From a virus: a DNA stretch of 64,000 nucleotides. The notes under the pieces were generated by a model. It was not told the origin of the DNA, made no database searches, and saw only the letters and a program-made list of their open reading frames with translations. Within the stretch, counting starts at the first letter, position 1. Every line of letters begins with the position of its first letter. Both the position numbers and the translations under genes were made by a program. The DNA lies in the IMG/VR virus record IMGVR_UViG_3300024259_000016, positions 50,060 through 114,059 of that record; one strand, given 5' to 3'. Positions 1-7,165 of the stretch are shown one piece after another.

Positions 1-175
1 GGACCGCCTCGGCCAGGTTGTTAAACCGCATGGACCTGGCGTAGGCATCCAGGGCGCCCTTCTCGCTCAGGGCTGTGTGGGTCCCCAGCAGGAGGCCAGA
101 GCGGTGCCCCCTGATCTCGTAGGTCTTGAGCTTGACTTCGGTGGGGCCGAAGAATATCCGTGTTGTCTTAGGCAT
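1..175 (-). CDS. Hypothetical protein, C-terminus beyond window
   Basis: Partial gene; only the first 58 residues are in the window, beginning MPKTTRIFFGPTEVK. The start ATG (173-175) overlaps the stop of the upstream gene in a TGATG arrangement, which implies translational coupling and one operon. The visible part is basic and soluble-looking (KLKTYEIRGHRSGLLLGTH). I do not recognise the family. Confidence 0.6.
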   Translation of the reverse strand, partial: MPKTTRIFFGPTEVKLKTYEIRGHRSGLLLGTHTALSEKGALDAYARSMRFNNLAEAV

Positions 176-438
176 CAGCAGTCCTCCCCCCAGCAGCCCC
201 AACAGTCAGAGCTGGGCTCGCAGCCCGAGGGGCAACGCAGGCCCTGGGCCTGCTCACGCCCCCACTGCCCGACCACGGCCTGCTTGTCCTGCTCCAGGTT
301 GCTCTTGAACTTCTGGCAGATCCCGAAGCAATCGAGCGGGGTGTACTGCTTGTAGGCAGAAACATCCGGGAAGGTTCGGCCGATGAGGCTGGCCAGTTCT
401 TCGCGGGTCAGGTTCTGATCCAATTCGTTGAAGGTCAT
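175..438 (-). CDS. Hypothetical cysteine-rich-tail protein
   Basis: An 87-residue protein starting MTFNELDQNLTREELASL, a plausible helical N-terminus. It ends in a cysteine-rich tail (CPSGCEPSSDCWGCWGEDC) that could bind metal or form disulfides. A GGAGAAAAGTTC stretch precedes the ATG. It is coupled by TGATG overlap to the partial gene downstream. Function unknown. Confidence 0.6.
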   Translation of the reverse strand: MTFNELDQNLTREELASLIGRTFPDVSAYKQYTPLDCFGICQKFKSNLEQDKQAVVGQWGREQAQGLRCPSGCEPSSDCWGCWGEDC

Positions 439-453
439 GAACTTTTCTCCATG

Positions 454-888
454 TCAGGCGACGAGCCAGTCGCATCCGGCGGCTCTGGCGGCATCCACTT
501 GCAGGCTACTACACACCTGTATCGCGACACACCGCATGGTAATCTCGGACTGGAATTGGCCAGCTACCCTATCTCTGATCAGGTGGGGCAAGGGCAGGTC
601 AGTCCAGGCCTCCGACTCGAAGACCAGATAGGCCGGCGTGGACATCCTGGGCAACTCGAACAGCTCAGGGAACAATACCTCATCAGCTGGACTGACAAGG
701 AGCTGATCTTCGTGCACCCACCTGGCCGGGGCCATCTGATCAACCCAGATTTCAGGGGGCTGGGACCGGACAACCAGGTCAGGCAGTGAAGTAACCCTGT
801 CCAGGCCACGACACCAAGGATCCGCCGGCAGCTCCTCCAGGAGCAGTGCCCCGAGGATCAGGAAGACGAGCAGAGCGAAGATGAACAT
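454..888 (-). CDS. Hypothetical membrane-anchored protein
   Basis: A 144-residue protein. The first 18 residues (MFIFALLVFLILGALLLE) form one strongly hydrophobic segment with no positive residue ahead of it, fitting a signal anchor or uncleaved signal peptide. The rest is soluble and ends in a Cys-containing region. A good GGAGGT site lies 5 bases before the ATG. It is the first gene downstream, on the minus strand, of the palindrome cluster at 1016-1206, so those sites may control it. No family recognised. Confidence 0.6.
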   Translation of the reverse strand: MFIFALLVFLILGALLLEELPADPWCRGLDRVTSLPDLVVRSQPPEIWVDQMAPARWVHEDQLLVSPADEVLFPELFELPRMSTPAYLVFESEAWTDLPLPHLIRDRVAGQFQSEITMRCVAIQVCSSLQVDAARAAGCDWLVA

Positions 889-1324
889 GCTACCTCCAGT
901 TGAAGGTTAGGGGAGATCATTGAATTTGCAGGTGATTCAAGTTGCTGGCTACCCCTCGCACACGCGGGAGTTCACTAGTAGGTGAGCCTACTTAGGCGGA
1001 GCTAACTCCCCAGGTGTAATCGATTGTTCACAGTGTAATCGGTTGTTCACGTGAACCGCTGTTCACAGGGGGTGTGAACGATTGTTCACAGTCCAGGGGG
1101 TTGAGGGTGTGAACGTTGGGTTACAGGTGTGAACGTCTGTTCACGGTCAACGGGATATGCTACCCTGTGAACGATTGTTCACATAGAGGTGTGAACTTCT
1201 GTTCACGTTCCCCTAAACTCCGTGCGATATCAAGGGATTAGGGGGAACCATGAGTTTTCATGGTCCGGACGTAGGTATGGTGTGGGCTACTGGGGGGTGT
1301 TGCTCCGCTTTCCCTGTGATACTG
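889..1324. other. Non-coding gap holding the palindrome cluster
   Basis: There is no convincing gene in these 436 bases. The middle carries eight copies of a 16-bp palindrome (entered separately). A plus-strand ATG at 1250 after GGGGGAACC opens a 40-odd codon frame that runs into the neighbouring gene and has no recognisable content. Confidence 0.6.
1016..1206. repeat. Eight-copy palindromic operator or iteron array
   Basis: Consensus GTGAAC-N4-GTTCAC. Starts are 1016, 1035, 1051, 1074, 1109, 1129, 1167 and 1191. Copies 3, 4, 6, 7 and 8 are perfect in both arms. Copies 1 and 2 have GTAATC as left arm, and copy 5 has GGTTAC as right arm. Start-to-start spacing varies (19, 16, 23, 35, 20, 38, 24), so this is a set of dyad binding sites rather than a duplicated tandem unit. 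Such clusters are typical of repressor/activator operators or replication-initiator iterons; which applies cannot be decided from sequence. Confidence 0.85.
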
Positions 1325-2425
1325 CTAGGTATTCGCGGGGTAGAGTCTCATTCCAAGCTCATTGGGGGTGACACAGTATGTTGCTCCTGACCTTGAAGGC
1401 CAGTGGACCCAATGGGGAATGCTATGTAGATAGTTGCTGTATGTCTCTTGTGTTGACTCCTGAGCTTGCCTAGTGGGTGCTACCTGGTTACGGTACGCCG
1501 CGACCCTGGATGGTGTCAGGCGACGGGTGGTGCGTTGCTGTGCAGTCGCTTGACGCTTGATCTGTCGGTTGAGCTTGCGACGTTGTTTCTTCGATAGTTT
1601 GGATGCAGGGGATCCGCATACCTTGCGACGGGTGGCGCGGGATTCTGAACCATTTTGTGCGTGTTCTTCTATGTCCCGTGCACTGTAACCATGGTTCTGG
1701 GGGTCGTTTATGGGGTCGATAGCGTCGACGATAGGAGCAATCCCCCCCTTCCCTAACACCTTGCGTATGTTCCCCCGTAGCCGCGCGCGCTCGCTTGTAT
1801 ATTCAGCTTTTTGGGATGGGTCAAGGGGAGTACGGCACTCGGTACAAACGACCTTTAAACCGCTTGTATCAATGTCTACTGGCGCCATACATACGGGACA
1901 TACTGCCCCATGGTATTGATACTGCTCCGCCCCTTCTACACTCCAACGTATGGATCCTTGTATACTGCCCGGTCCTTGTGTAGGGCCGTACCCGAATCCC
2001 TGCATATTGCGAGACTGTACACAAGCTAGCTTGCTATCTACTTGCCGCGATTGGCTGTCATTGCGACGTATAGAGGCTACTACAGATTGTATAGACTTGA
2101 GTAATATACGTTTATAGTGAACAGGGAGATTATCTACAGTGGTTTGTACATTATTGAATGATGATGCTACTTTGTATATTTCCCTAGTAGATAGGGATTC
2201 GAGATATTGTATACAACGTGTGTAGTATTGTGGGCCATACTCGCCAGCGACGGGAGTAGGTAGCCCGATGACATGATCGGGTGCGCGATAGCCTGTCACG
2301 TCCCTATGTACTAGGGACCATGACGGCCAGTGTACCTTGACCAATGGATCAGGTAGCAAGCAAGGGAGAATCCCTTTGTAGGTTTGCTGGAGGGTATCGG
2401 GGGATGGTATTAGGGGGGGAAGCAC
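1325..2425 (-). CDS. Large zinc-ribbon protein of unknown function
   Basis: A 366-residue protein from a GTG start; no clear Shine-Dalgarno site, so the start is uncertain. Around residues 176-200 it has CPVCMAP...VVCTECRTPL, a four-cysteine zinc ribbon, followed by a helical 'DPSQKAEYTSERARLRGNIRKVLG' type stretch (residues about 202-225). The next 100 residues are very basic (KLSKKQRRKLNRQIKRQ), suggesting nucleic-acid binding. The N-terminal 170 residues match nothing I recognise. Codon use (frequent ATA, GTA, CTA) looks less biased than in the virion genes. It could be a replication or transcription factor; that is inference. Confidence 0.55.
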   Translation of the reverse strand: MLPPLIPSPDTLQQTYKGILPCLLPDPLVKVHWPSWSLVHRDVTGYRAPDHVIGLPTPVAGEYGPQYYTRCIQYLESLSTREIYKVASSFNNVQTTVDNLPVHYKRILLKSIQSVVASIRRNDSQSRQVDSKLACVQSRNMQGFGYGPTQGPGSIQGSIRWSVEGAEQYQYHGAVCPVCMAPVDIDTSGLKVVCTECRTPLDPSQKAEYTSERARLRGNIRKVLGKGGIAPIVDAIDPINDPQNHGYSARDIEEHAQNGSESRATRRKVCGSPASKLSKKQRRKLNRQIKRQATAQQRTTRRLTPSRVAAYRNQVAPTRQAQESTQETYSNYLHSIPHWVHWPSRSGATYCVTPNELGMRLYPANT

Positions 2426-2437
2426 AGTACGGTGGGA

Positions 2438-2455
2438 GTAGGGCAGGAGCCCTAC
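2438..2455 (-). terminator. Hairpin at the end of the 92-aa gene
   Basis: GTAGGGC-AGGA-GCCCTAC is a perfect 7-bp stem with a tetraloop, overlapping the stop codon of the minus-strand gene 2452-2730. No T-run follows on the minus strand, so this may be a pause, processing or weak termination site. Confidence 0.4.
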
Positions 2456-2730
2456 GCCAGGGACATGCTCGCGATCTTGTTGGTGAGATCCGAGCGCCGG
2501 TCCTTGGCAGTCTCGCCGGGCAAAGTGTCGCGAAGCGACCCCTTAAAGTCCGAGTAGGCCAGGGAACCATACGCCGCAATGATGCTCGCCTTAGACTTGG
2601 CCAGCGCGTCGACGGTAGCCGCGTGAACATCCGGACCGGTAGCACCGGCAGCCACTTGGACCGGGATGGTGGCGGATCCGGACTTGTTCAGGGGAACGGT
2701 GAGGGTAACTTTCTTTGGTGAATCGGACAT
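2452..2730 (-). CDS. Hypothetical protein, 92 aa
   Basis: Starts MSDSPKKVTLTVPLNKSG, with an AAGGAG site 6 bases before the ATG. The N-terminal third looks like beta strands, the remainder helical (HAATVDALAKSKASIIAAYG). It belongs to a run of small minus-strand genes with 2763-2864 and 2884-3081. No family recognised. Confidence 0.65.
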   Translation of the reverse strand: MSDSPKKVTLTVPLNKSGSATIPVQVAAGATGPDVHAATVDALAKSKASIIAAYGSLAYSDFKGSLRDTLPGETAKDRRSDLTNKIASMSLA

Positions 2731-2762
2731 GATATTCTCCTTTGTTGGTTAACTACAAGGGG

Positions 2763-2864
2763 TTAACGTGCCAAGTACTTGTCAAGGATCGCGGTAGTGC
2801 TCGCGGGGGTTTTGATGGACTTGCAAGGGATGGCCTTGCCGTTCTTCAAGATGATAGTGAACAT
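2763..2864 (-). CDS. Small hypothetical protein, 33 aa
   Basis: Begins MFTIILKNGKAIPCKSI and ends KYLAR. I favour this ATG over longer readings of the same frame because AAAGGA lies 6-7 bases ahead of it and because the frame above it overlaps the neighbouring gene. The 'ILKNGKAIPCK' pattern resembles a small beta-hairpin protein. Function unknown. Confidence 0.5.
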   Translation of the reverse strand: MFTIILKNGKAIPCKSIKTPASTTAILDKYLAR

Positions 2865-2883
2865 GGTTGCTATCCTTTGGTAA

Positions 2884-3081
2884 TTACCATCTGAGATTGA
2901 AGTCAGAGTAACCAAACAATTTGGCCACCCTTTTTGCTTGTTTCTTGATCTCCCCTCGGACAGCTGCTTTGTCAGTGGGGGAGAAGTTGTGATCATGGTT
3001 TTCATCTAAAGCCATCAAAGCATTCTCAAAGGAGTACAGAAGCCTGTCTTGTGCTTCCCGTTTTGCTTGTGTCTTTGTCAT
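2884..3081 (-). CDS. Hypothetical protein, 65 aa
   Basis: Starts MTKTQAKREAQDRLLYSFENALMALDE. Highly charged and predicted almost wholly helical, ending FGYSDFNLRW. It is the first gene of the small minus-strand group that continues to 2452. No convincing Shine-Dalgarno site is visible. No family recognised. Confidence 0.55.
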   Translation of the reverse strand: MTKTQAKREAQDRLLYSFENALMALDENHDHNFSPTDKAAVRGEIKKQAKRVAKLFGYSDFNLRW

Positions 3082-3192
3082 ACCAGAAGAGTGGGTTATA
3101 TGAGAGTATAGGTCAAGGGAAAAGAACCTATGATATTACGCTAGGTTACTGTGATTCAGTGGTATCTGCTATCCCGGACCATGCAAATAAGG

Positions 3193-3216
3193 GAGATCCC
3201 CAAGGGAAGGGATCTC
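3193..3216. terminator. Inverted repeat, possible terminator
   Basis: GAGATCCC and GGGATCTC form a perfect 8-bp stem around an 8-base loop. On the minus strand the stem is followed within a few bases by TTATTT, loosely fitting an intrinsic terminator reading leftward. Confidence 0.35.
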
Positions 3217-3676
3217 ATAAGATAGAATGAACCGTGATCCTGCTACCATCGCGCGCGTACCCGTACCGCCAGTGCTGGCCGCCGGACCACCACTGAATCG
3301 GTCGAGACAGAGTCAAGCGATGGATCCGGACAGAGGACAGAATGTTAGCTAAGTGTAGGTAATGACAGATGGAATGCATACCTACATGATATGAGAGGTA
3401 TCCTACAGTTACATACCAATACAAGGAATACAAGGTATTTCTATCCTACACTGTAGGGAAGTGTATACAATCCACCTATAGGTTTTCTGTAGTGATAACA
3501 GATAGTTACGCTGGAATCAATTCTAAGCTCATAACCTATACTCCTATACCAGGGGATACCTCGAACCGGTAGGGAGCCTCACAGGACCTAGAATAATAGG
3601 GTCCATCCAGACATGGTTAGGGTTTCTGGAACCTAGTGCCAAGTCTATAGACAAGGTAGACAATGACCCCTTTTCC

Positions 3677-3747
3677 TGTGTAGGGTAGGGTAGTGTGGAG
3701 TAGGTAGCAGCCTACAGTGGGGGGTAGGGTAGGAGTAGGGACCGGGG
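3677..3747 (+). other. G-rich stretch with GTAGGGTAGGG repeats
   Basis: GTAGGGTAGGG-type units occur at about 3680 and 3722. From 3719 four G-tracts (GGGGGG, GGG, GGG, GGGG) are separated by 2, 8 and 3 bases, close to a G-quadruplex pattern on the plus strand. One loop is longer than the classical 7-base limit. Confidence 0.35.
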
Positions 3748-3850
3748 TACGGTATACAGGGGAACCGGTCCGGACCTTGACCACCCTCGCCCGCCGGACA
3801 AGGGTATTCCCCTTGAATTGGGGTACCGAAATGCCGGATTTCCCACGCGG

Positions 3851-4030
3851 GGGGTCCCATCACGCTATCAACTACTCGGTCCTTAGATACATAAGTATAT
3901 ACTCCCGTGACAACCCCCATCACGATATCGTATCGAAAACTCCCCTATGATGATTCATATACTCCCATAACAACTCCCGTCACGCTATCAAATACCCCGA
4001 CCCCCCATAAACTGGCATATACTCCCATAG
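3851..4030. repeat. Imperfect 60-bp tandem repeat, about three copies
   Basis: CCCATCACGCTATCA at 3856 recurs with changes at 3916 and 3976, exactly 60 bp apart. The unit boundary [AT]TATACTCCC recurs near 3898, 3958 and 4018, also 60 bp apart. The copies are diverged. No surrounding gene explains the periodicity. Confidence 0.6.
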
Positions 4031-4271
4031 CAGTTACCGGTGGACCTCGTGACCCCTCCTGTACTACATTCCCGACAGAGATTGGCGGCCAGCAACCGTT
4101 GCCCTCCAGGCGTCCTACCGCTTGGGGGGCTTTCTCTTTCCCTCCTGATGCAGCTATGAACCTGCAGCCGGCCCCCGCGGCGCCGGCCGTATTCCCTCTG
4201 CAGCACCTTCTCTTATCCCGAAGATCCTGACGGCCCTCTATTCTAAAAGAAAAGCTGGCCCCACATCTATT

Positions 4272-4316
4272 GTGCCACACGTGGCACCTGACAGGTATGT
4301 GTCAGTGTGCCACACC
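4272..4316 (+). promoter_or_regulatory. Triple operator-like cluster before the rightward early genes
   Basis: Three adjacent elements: GTGCCAC-AC-GTGGCAC (4272-4287), the inverted repeat CTGACA-GGTATG-TGTCAG (4288-4305), then TGTGCCACACC (4306-4316), just before the start at 4323. The half-sites match elements at 6014, 10810, 17747, 29249, 36902 and 39552. The start context TGTGATGAAATAC here also occurs at 10847. Confidence 0.6.
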
Positions 4317-4322
4317 TTTGTG

Positions 4323-4788
4323 ATGAAATACAGCGACAAGAAGAACCGCAAGGCGGTTGGATCCTTCGATTGGCAAGCGCAGGGGCGGCCGGAAGTCAAC
4401 CCGTTCTCGGCGGGTCAGGAAACCTTCAGCGCCGGCATATTCATGTGGAAGCTACGGCCCGCCAAGAAGGACGGCCAGCCGAGGTACAAGAAGGGTCCGA
4501 TCGTCCTACGTGTGAAGGGCTACGCCGCGGACCCGAGCAAAGACCTGTTCGTCAGCTACACCGTCGGGAAGGTGCTTCGGGTAGACATGGAGAAAGGGGA
4601 GGTGGTCCTGCAAAAGATACTACGATGTGTTGTGGCGGATCGCCAAGGCCTACAAGACACCTGACCAGCTCCGTAAGGATCCGAACGTGGAGGTCCTGGG
4701 CCTCGAGGAAGTCATGGAGATGGCCTACCAGAACATCCAGACCGAGGCCAAGAACGCTATCCGTCGACGGCGCCGGCCTGCAGAATAA
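4323..4788 (+). pseudogene. Hypothetical protein split by a +1 frame change
   Basis: The frame opens at ATG 4323 (MKYSDKKNRKAVGSF) and reads well to about 4610 (VDMEKGEVVLQ). After an AAAA run at about 4611, plausible coding switches to the +1 frame (RYYDVLWRIAKAY) and ends AKNAIRRRRRPAE at TAA 4786-4788. Without the shift the first frame stops at 4664 after 19 unconvincing residues. Dropping one A restores a protein of about 154 residues. It could be a sequencing indel, a decayed gene or programmed frameshifting. The family is not recognised. Confidence 0.55.
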
Positions 4789-4798
4789 GGGGAGAACC

Positions 4799-5218
4799 AT
4801 GGACAAGTTCAGGAAAGGGGACCTGGCCCACTGCACCAGCGGGGACCCGACGATGAAGATGACACATACGATGTGTTCCCAGCTGGGGCAGTGGTGGGCC
4901 GAGATGGCCCCAAAAGAGCTGCCGGGTCTCCTGCATGTTAATGGCCTCCGTACATGGATGGAAGTCAGGGGGACGGAGGCTGAATATGATATCCGCCCGC
5001 GCGCGCTAGAGTTTGCAGCCCGTCTCGTGGTGGACCCAGACAAGGAGAGCCCCGACCTTCCTCCCTCTGTCCCGAAGGAGTTTAACGTATCCTTCCTCGT
5101 CCCGAAGATCCTCTTGGCCGGCAAGAGCCGTCAGGAGGCCGAGGGGGCCGCCCGCCATCATATCTGCATACTGATGCCGTTCAGGGTTCGTGAAGCCCAT
5201 GAGCCGGGGTTGAAATGA
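4799..5218 (+). CDS. Hypothetical protein, 139 aa
   Basis: Starts MDKFRKGDLAHC after AGGGGAGAACC. I chose this ATG because it carries the ribosome site and follows the previous gene's stop by 10 bases; the longer reading of the frame shadows the previous gene. Acidic middle, C-terminus rich in R and H (ARHHICILMPFRVREAH). It overlaps the next gene by ATGA. No family recognised. Confidence 0.6.
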   Translation: MDKFRKGDLAHCTSGDPTMKMTHTMCSQLGQWWAEMAPKELPGLLHVNGLRTWMEVRGTEAEYDIRPRALEFAARLVVDPDKESPDLPPSVPKEFNVSFLVPKILLAGKSRQEAEGAARHHICILMPFRVREAHEPGLK

Positions 5219-5445
5219 CCAGGTGGAGGGTGAAGAAGATCCCACCTAAAGGGGCCAGGACCTGGAGGTACACCTGCTCCAACGGAGAGCTGACCTGCGG
5301 GACAGAGCACAGGAACCCAGAGGCCGCCCGCCAGCACTGCATCGCCTTAAATGAGCAGGCCGCGGAGGGGAGAAATGAAGGAGCACAAGGTGGTGATCAC
5401 GGGGAAAGCGGAAGTCCGCTTCCGGAAGGTCGTGATGGTCCCTGA
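5215..5445 (+). CDS. Small basic hypothetical protein
   Basis: 76 residues starting MTRWRVKKIPPKGARTWRYTC, coupled to the previous gene by ATGA. The N-terminal 50 residues (YTCSNGELTCGTEHRNPEAARQHC) contain three cysteines and a histidine in a small zinc-finger-like arrangement. The last 25 residues overlap the next gene and are low-complexity. Function unknown. Confidence 0.5.
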   Translation: MTRWRVKKIPPKGARTWRYTCSNGELTCGTEHRNPEAARQHCIALNEQAAEGRNEGAQGGDHGESGSPLPEGRDGP

Positions 5446-5575
5446 GGATGAGCTGGAGGAGTACTGCCAGCCGGAGGTCCTTGACATGCAAATCGATGAT
5501 GAAGACCTGGAGGACCGGATAGACCAGATTGTCTCACTCGAGCACACGGTGGATGGGGGAAGCCCTGATGGCTGA
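5375..5575 (+). CDS. Hypothetical acidic protein, 66 aa
   Basis: Starts MKEHKVVITGKAEVRFRKVV after GGAGGGGAGAA, which decides this ATG over an upstream in-frame one at 5351. The N-terminal half looks like beta strands, the C-terminal half is acidic (DMQIDDEDLEDRIDQI). It overlaps both neighbours. No family recognised. Confidence 0.6.
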   Translation: MKEHKVVITGKAEVRFRKVVMVPEDELEEYCQPEVLDMQIDDEDLEDRIDQIVSLEHTVDGGSPDG

Positions 5576-5897
5576 CAGGAGCATTGCTGAGATCGTGCTG
5601 GCTGTCCAGGAGCAGGAGGAAGTGTCTGATGAGGAGCTCCGGCTCTGCCTGCTCGCCCTGGACTACAAGGCCCAGCTCGCTCAACGTAGGATCGAGAGCG
5701 CATTAGAACACGGCTCCCTTTTCAGGCTGATGCACAGGACCAAGTTGCAAGCCTTCACGGACTGGCACACGTTCAACAATACAACACCGAAGAAGTACCT
5801 TGGCCCTCGGTATACCCCAGGGACTGAGGAGAACACCAAGGGCCGGCGGATGAGCAAGAGGATCATGGATGCAGCGATGAGCAAGAAGGGTGGGTGA
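5568..5897 (+). CDS. Hypothetical protein, 109 aa
   Basis: Starts MADRSIAEIVLAVQEQEE, preceded by GGGGGAAGCCCTG and overlapping the previous stop by 8 bases. Mostly helical, with a basic C-terminus (KGRRMSKRIMDAAMSKKGG) that could contact nucleic acid. It ends this run of early genes before a 142-bp gap. No family recognised. Confidence 0.6.
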   Translation: MADRSIAEIVLAVQEQEEVSDEELRLCLLALDYKAQLAQRRIESALEHGSLFRLMHRTKLQAFTDWHTFNNTTPKKYLGPRYTPGTEENTKGRRMSKRIMDAAMSKKGG

Positions 5898-6004
5898 GAG
5901 GACCGGGACGAGGCTGTCGGGTTCCAGTGAGATAGGACATCAGCTCCTGGGGCGGCACAACTGGGATCAGAATAGCAGCCTGAGGGGATGAGGGCAACCA
6001 AGGG

Positions 6005-6029
6005 TTGACAAAGGTGCCACGTGTGGCAC
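6005..6029 (+). promoter_or_regulatory. TTGACA plus GTGCCAC-GT-GTGGCAC element
   Basis: TTGACA at 6005-6010 is followed by inverted half-sites GTGCCAC (6014) and GTGGCAC (6023), 9 bp apart. The next start codon is at 6040, so a transcript from here would have almost no leader. No good -10 hexamer is evident. The gap 5898-6004 upstream shows nothing else. Confidence 0.6.
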
Positions 6030-6039
6030 ACTCCTTCGC

Positions 6040-6411
6040 ATGGACGAACCTATCAGGTACAGAAGGCGGGGGATGAAGACCCGGACGGGCCTACGGGATA
6101 CCCTTCTACGGTGCGCTGAGCTAGAGAGGCAAGTAGAGCTGAAGGCCGGCGCTCTCCATAGGGTTGCCAAAGAAGCCGAGGTCCCGCGGTTGCTCCAAGA
6201 CCTGATGAGCTACTGCCACGAATTTGAGATCCGGGTGAAGGACGATCTGCGGGAGACCCTCCCCTTTTGCCCAAGCCTCTTTCGGATTGCAGACAAGCAT
6301 CGTCTCGAGCGAGTTATTGCAGTGGGAACGTGTGCTACGAGGTGCCCCAGCTTCACCTTCGTCGGAGCATCGGATACGACTGGCTACTTCTCGGGAACAC
6401 GCCAGGGCTGA
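6040..6411 (+). CDS. Hypothetical protein; C-terminal part may be out of frame
   Basis: Starts MDEPIRYRRRGMKTRTG. Residues 20-80 look like a genuine helical protein (LRDTLLRCAELERQVELK). The last 40 residues overlap a second frame that reads more convincingly (next entry). As with 4323-4788, a +1 shift near 6287 would join the two into one protein of about 178 residues. Whether this is two overlapping genes or one broken gene is unresolved. Confidence 0.45.
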   Translation: MDEPIRYRRRGMKTRTGLRDTLLRCAELERQVELKAGALHRVAKEAEVPRLLQDLMSYCHEFEIRVKDDLRETLPFCPSLFRIADKHRLERVIAVGTCATRCPSFTFVGASDTTGYFSGTRQG

Positions 6412-6577
6412 CAAGATTCTAGGACAGCGTCTGCAGTGCCTGATGTTGATCCTGAATCATCGAAGAGTGGTTATTGTGTGCTCTGACGAAGAAGCGGCCA
6501 AACAAGAAGCCCAGGCGATCAAGGAGTTGGCTGCCCTACTCGGATTGGGGGAGCTGATCGAGGGAGAAGAAGAATGA
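6287..6577 (+). CDS. Hypothetical protein, possibly the 3' part of a frameshifted gene
   Basis: The frame can open at TTG 6287 but has no ribosome site there. Residues 45-96 (REHARADKILGQRLQC, VVIVCSDEEAAKQEAQAIKEL) look clearly coding and helical. It overlaps 6040-6411 by 125 bases in the +1 frame and ends with an ATGA overlap to the next gene. The N-terminus is uncertain. Confidence 0.4.
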   Translation: MQTSIVSSELLQWERVLRGAPASPSSEHRIRLATSREHARADKILGQRLQCLMLILNHRRVVIVCSDEEAAKQEAQAIKELAALLGLGELIEGEEE

Positions 6578-7161
6578 GGCTGAAAGATTCACTTCGGGAT
6601 GAGGGGGACTGGACTGCTCTTCTGGACTGGGTGGATGGGCGGTTAGGGACTACGCCGGATGAGCCTGCTCCTGCGGTTAACTTCCTGGAGCGTTTCGTTG
6701 CGGGGGAGATCTGGGTCAAGGCCGAGACGTGGGGCCAGCGTGCTCAGTTCTTCTCGGCACTATGTGCTGCGGAGCCTTTGTTACGGCAGACGGCCCCTTT
6801 ACCAAATCCCTCGGATGCCCCCTACCTTCGTGCCCGCGAATACCTGGTCGCCCTACAAGCTCGCACCCCCTTCGAGGGGAATAGGTTGAGGGGGAGTATT
6901 GTGGTCTCGGTTAATACAGCCTCGGGGGTGGGCGTCACAATTGCAAAGAGTGATGAAGCGGTAGAGATCCTTCAGAGGGAACAGAAGTTACAAATTGTCT
7001 ACCATCCAAGTCCGGCTACTCCAAAGCGAGACTTCCGACCTGCCTGTGCCAACTGCAAGGATAAGAGGTTTGTGAAGTACGCCGGGGGGGATTGGTACCC
7101 GTGCGAGCCATCAGATCCAAATGAATGGACCAGGCCCTGCCCTGTCTGCACCAAGGAGTGA
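6574..7161 (+). CDS. Hypothetical protein with C-terminal zinc-finger-like cysteines
   Basis: 195 residues starting MRLKDSLRDEGDWTALLDW, coupled by ATGA to the preceding frame. The body is mixed alpha/beta. From about residue 155, CANCKDKRF...WYPCEP...RPCPVCTKE gives five cysteines in CxxC pairs, suggesting a zinc ribbon. No family recognised; nucleic-acid binding is only a guess from the ribbon. Confidence 0.6.
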   Translation: MRLKDSLRDEGDWTALLDWVDGRLGTTPDEPAPAVNFLERFVAGEIWVKAETWGQRAQFFSALCAAEPLLRQTAPLPNPSDAPYLRAREYLVALQARTPFEGNRLRGSIVVSVNTASGVGVTIAKSDEAVEILQREQKLQIVYHPSPATPKRDFRPACANCKDKRFVKYAGGDWYPCEPSDPNEWTRPCPVCTKE

Positions 7162-7165
7162 GAAC

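Larger units (their letters stand above)
3082..4322. other. 1.2-kb low-coding region
   Basis: I find no gene I would defend. Short frames exist on both strands but lack ribosome sites and family-like content. The stretch contains an inverted repeat at 3193-3216, a G-rich run at 3677-3747, a 60-bp imperfect repeat at about 3851-4030 and the operator-like cluster at 4272-4316. It separates leftward early genes from rightward ones, so it is a candidate control or origin region. Confidence 0.6.

Noticed and set aside
1016-1206. CRISPR-like interpretation of the palindrome array
   Set aside because: Units are 16-bp dyads at irregular 16-38 bp spacing, without regular repeats of 28-37 bp or unique spacers of constant length.
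1250-1392. Short plus-strand frame after GGGGGAACC
   Set aside because: It runs into the opposite-strand zinc-ribbon gene and its translation has no recognisable character.
3215-3433. Minus-strand frame ending WWSGGQHWRYGYARDG
   Set aside because: The end looks faintly protein-like, but it needs a TTG start without ribosome site and its stop falls inside a hairpin.
3907-4230. Plus-strand frame with YTPI repeats
   Set aside because: The repeats come from the 60-bp DNA repeat, whose length is a multiple of three; no start signal and no family match.
6014-6045. TGGCAC...TTCGCA as a sigma54-type promoter
   Set aside because: The GG-GC distance is one base too long here, and the other copies of the motif lack a GC element altogether.
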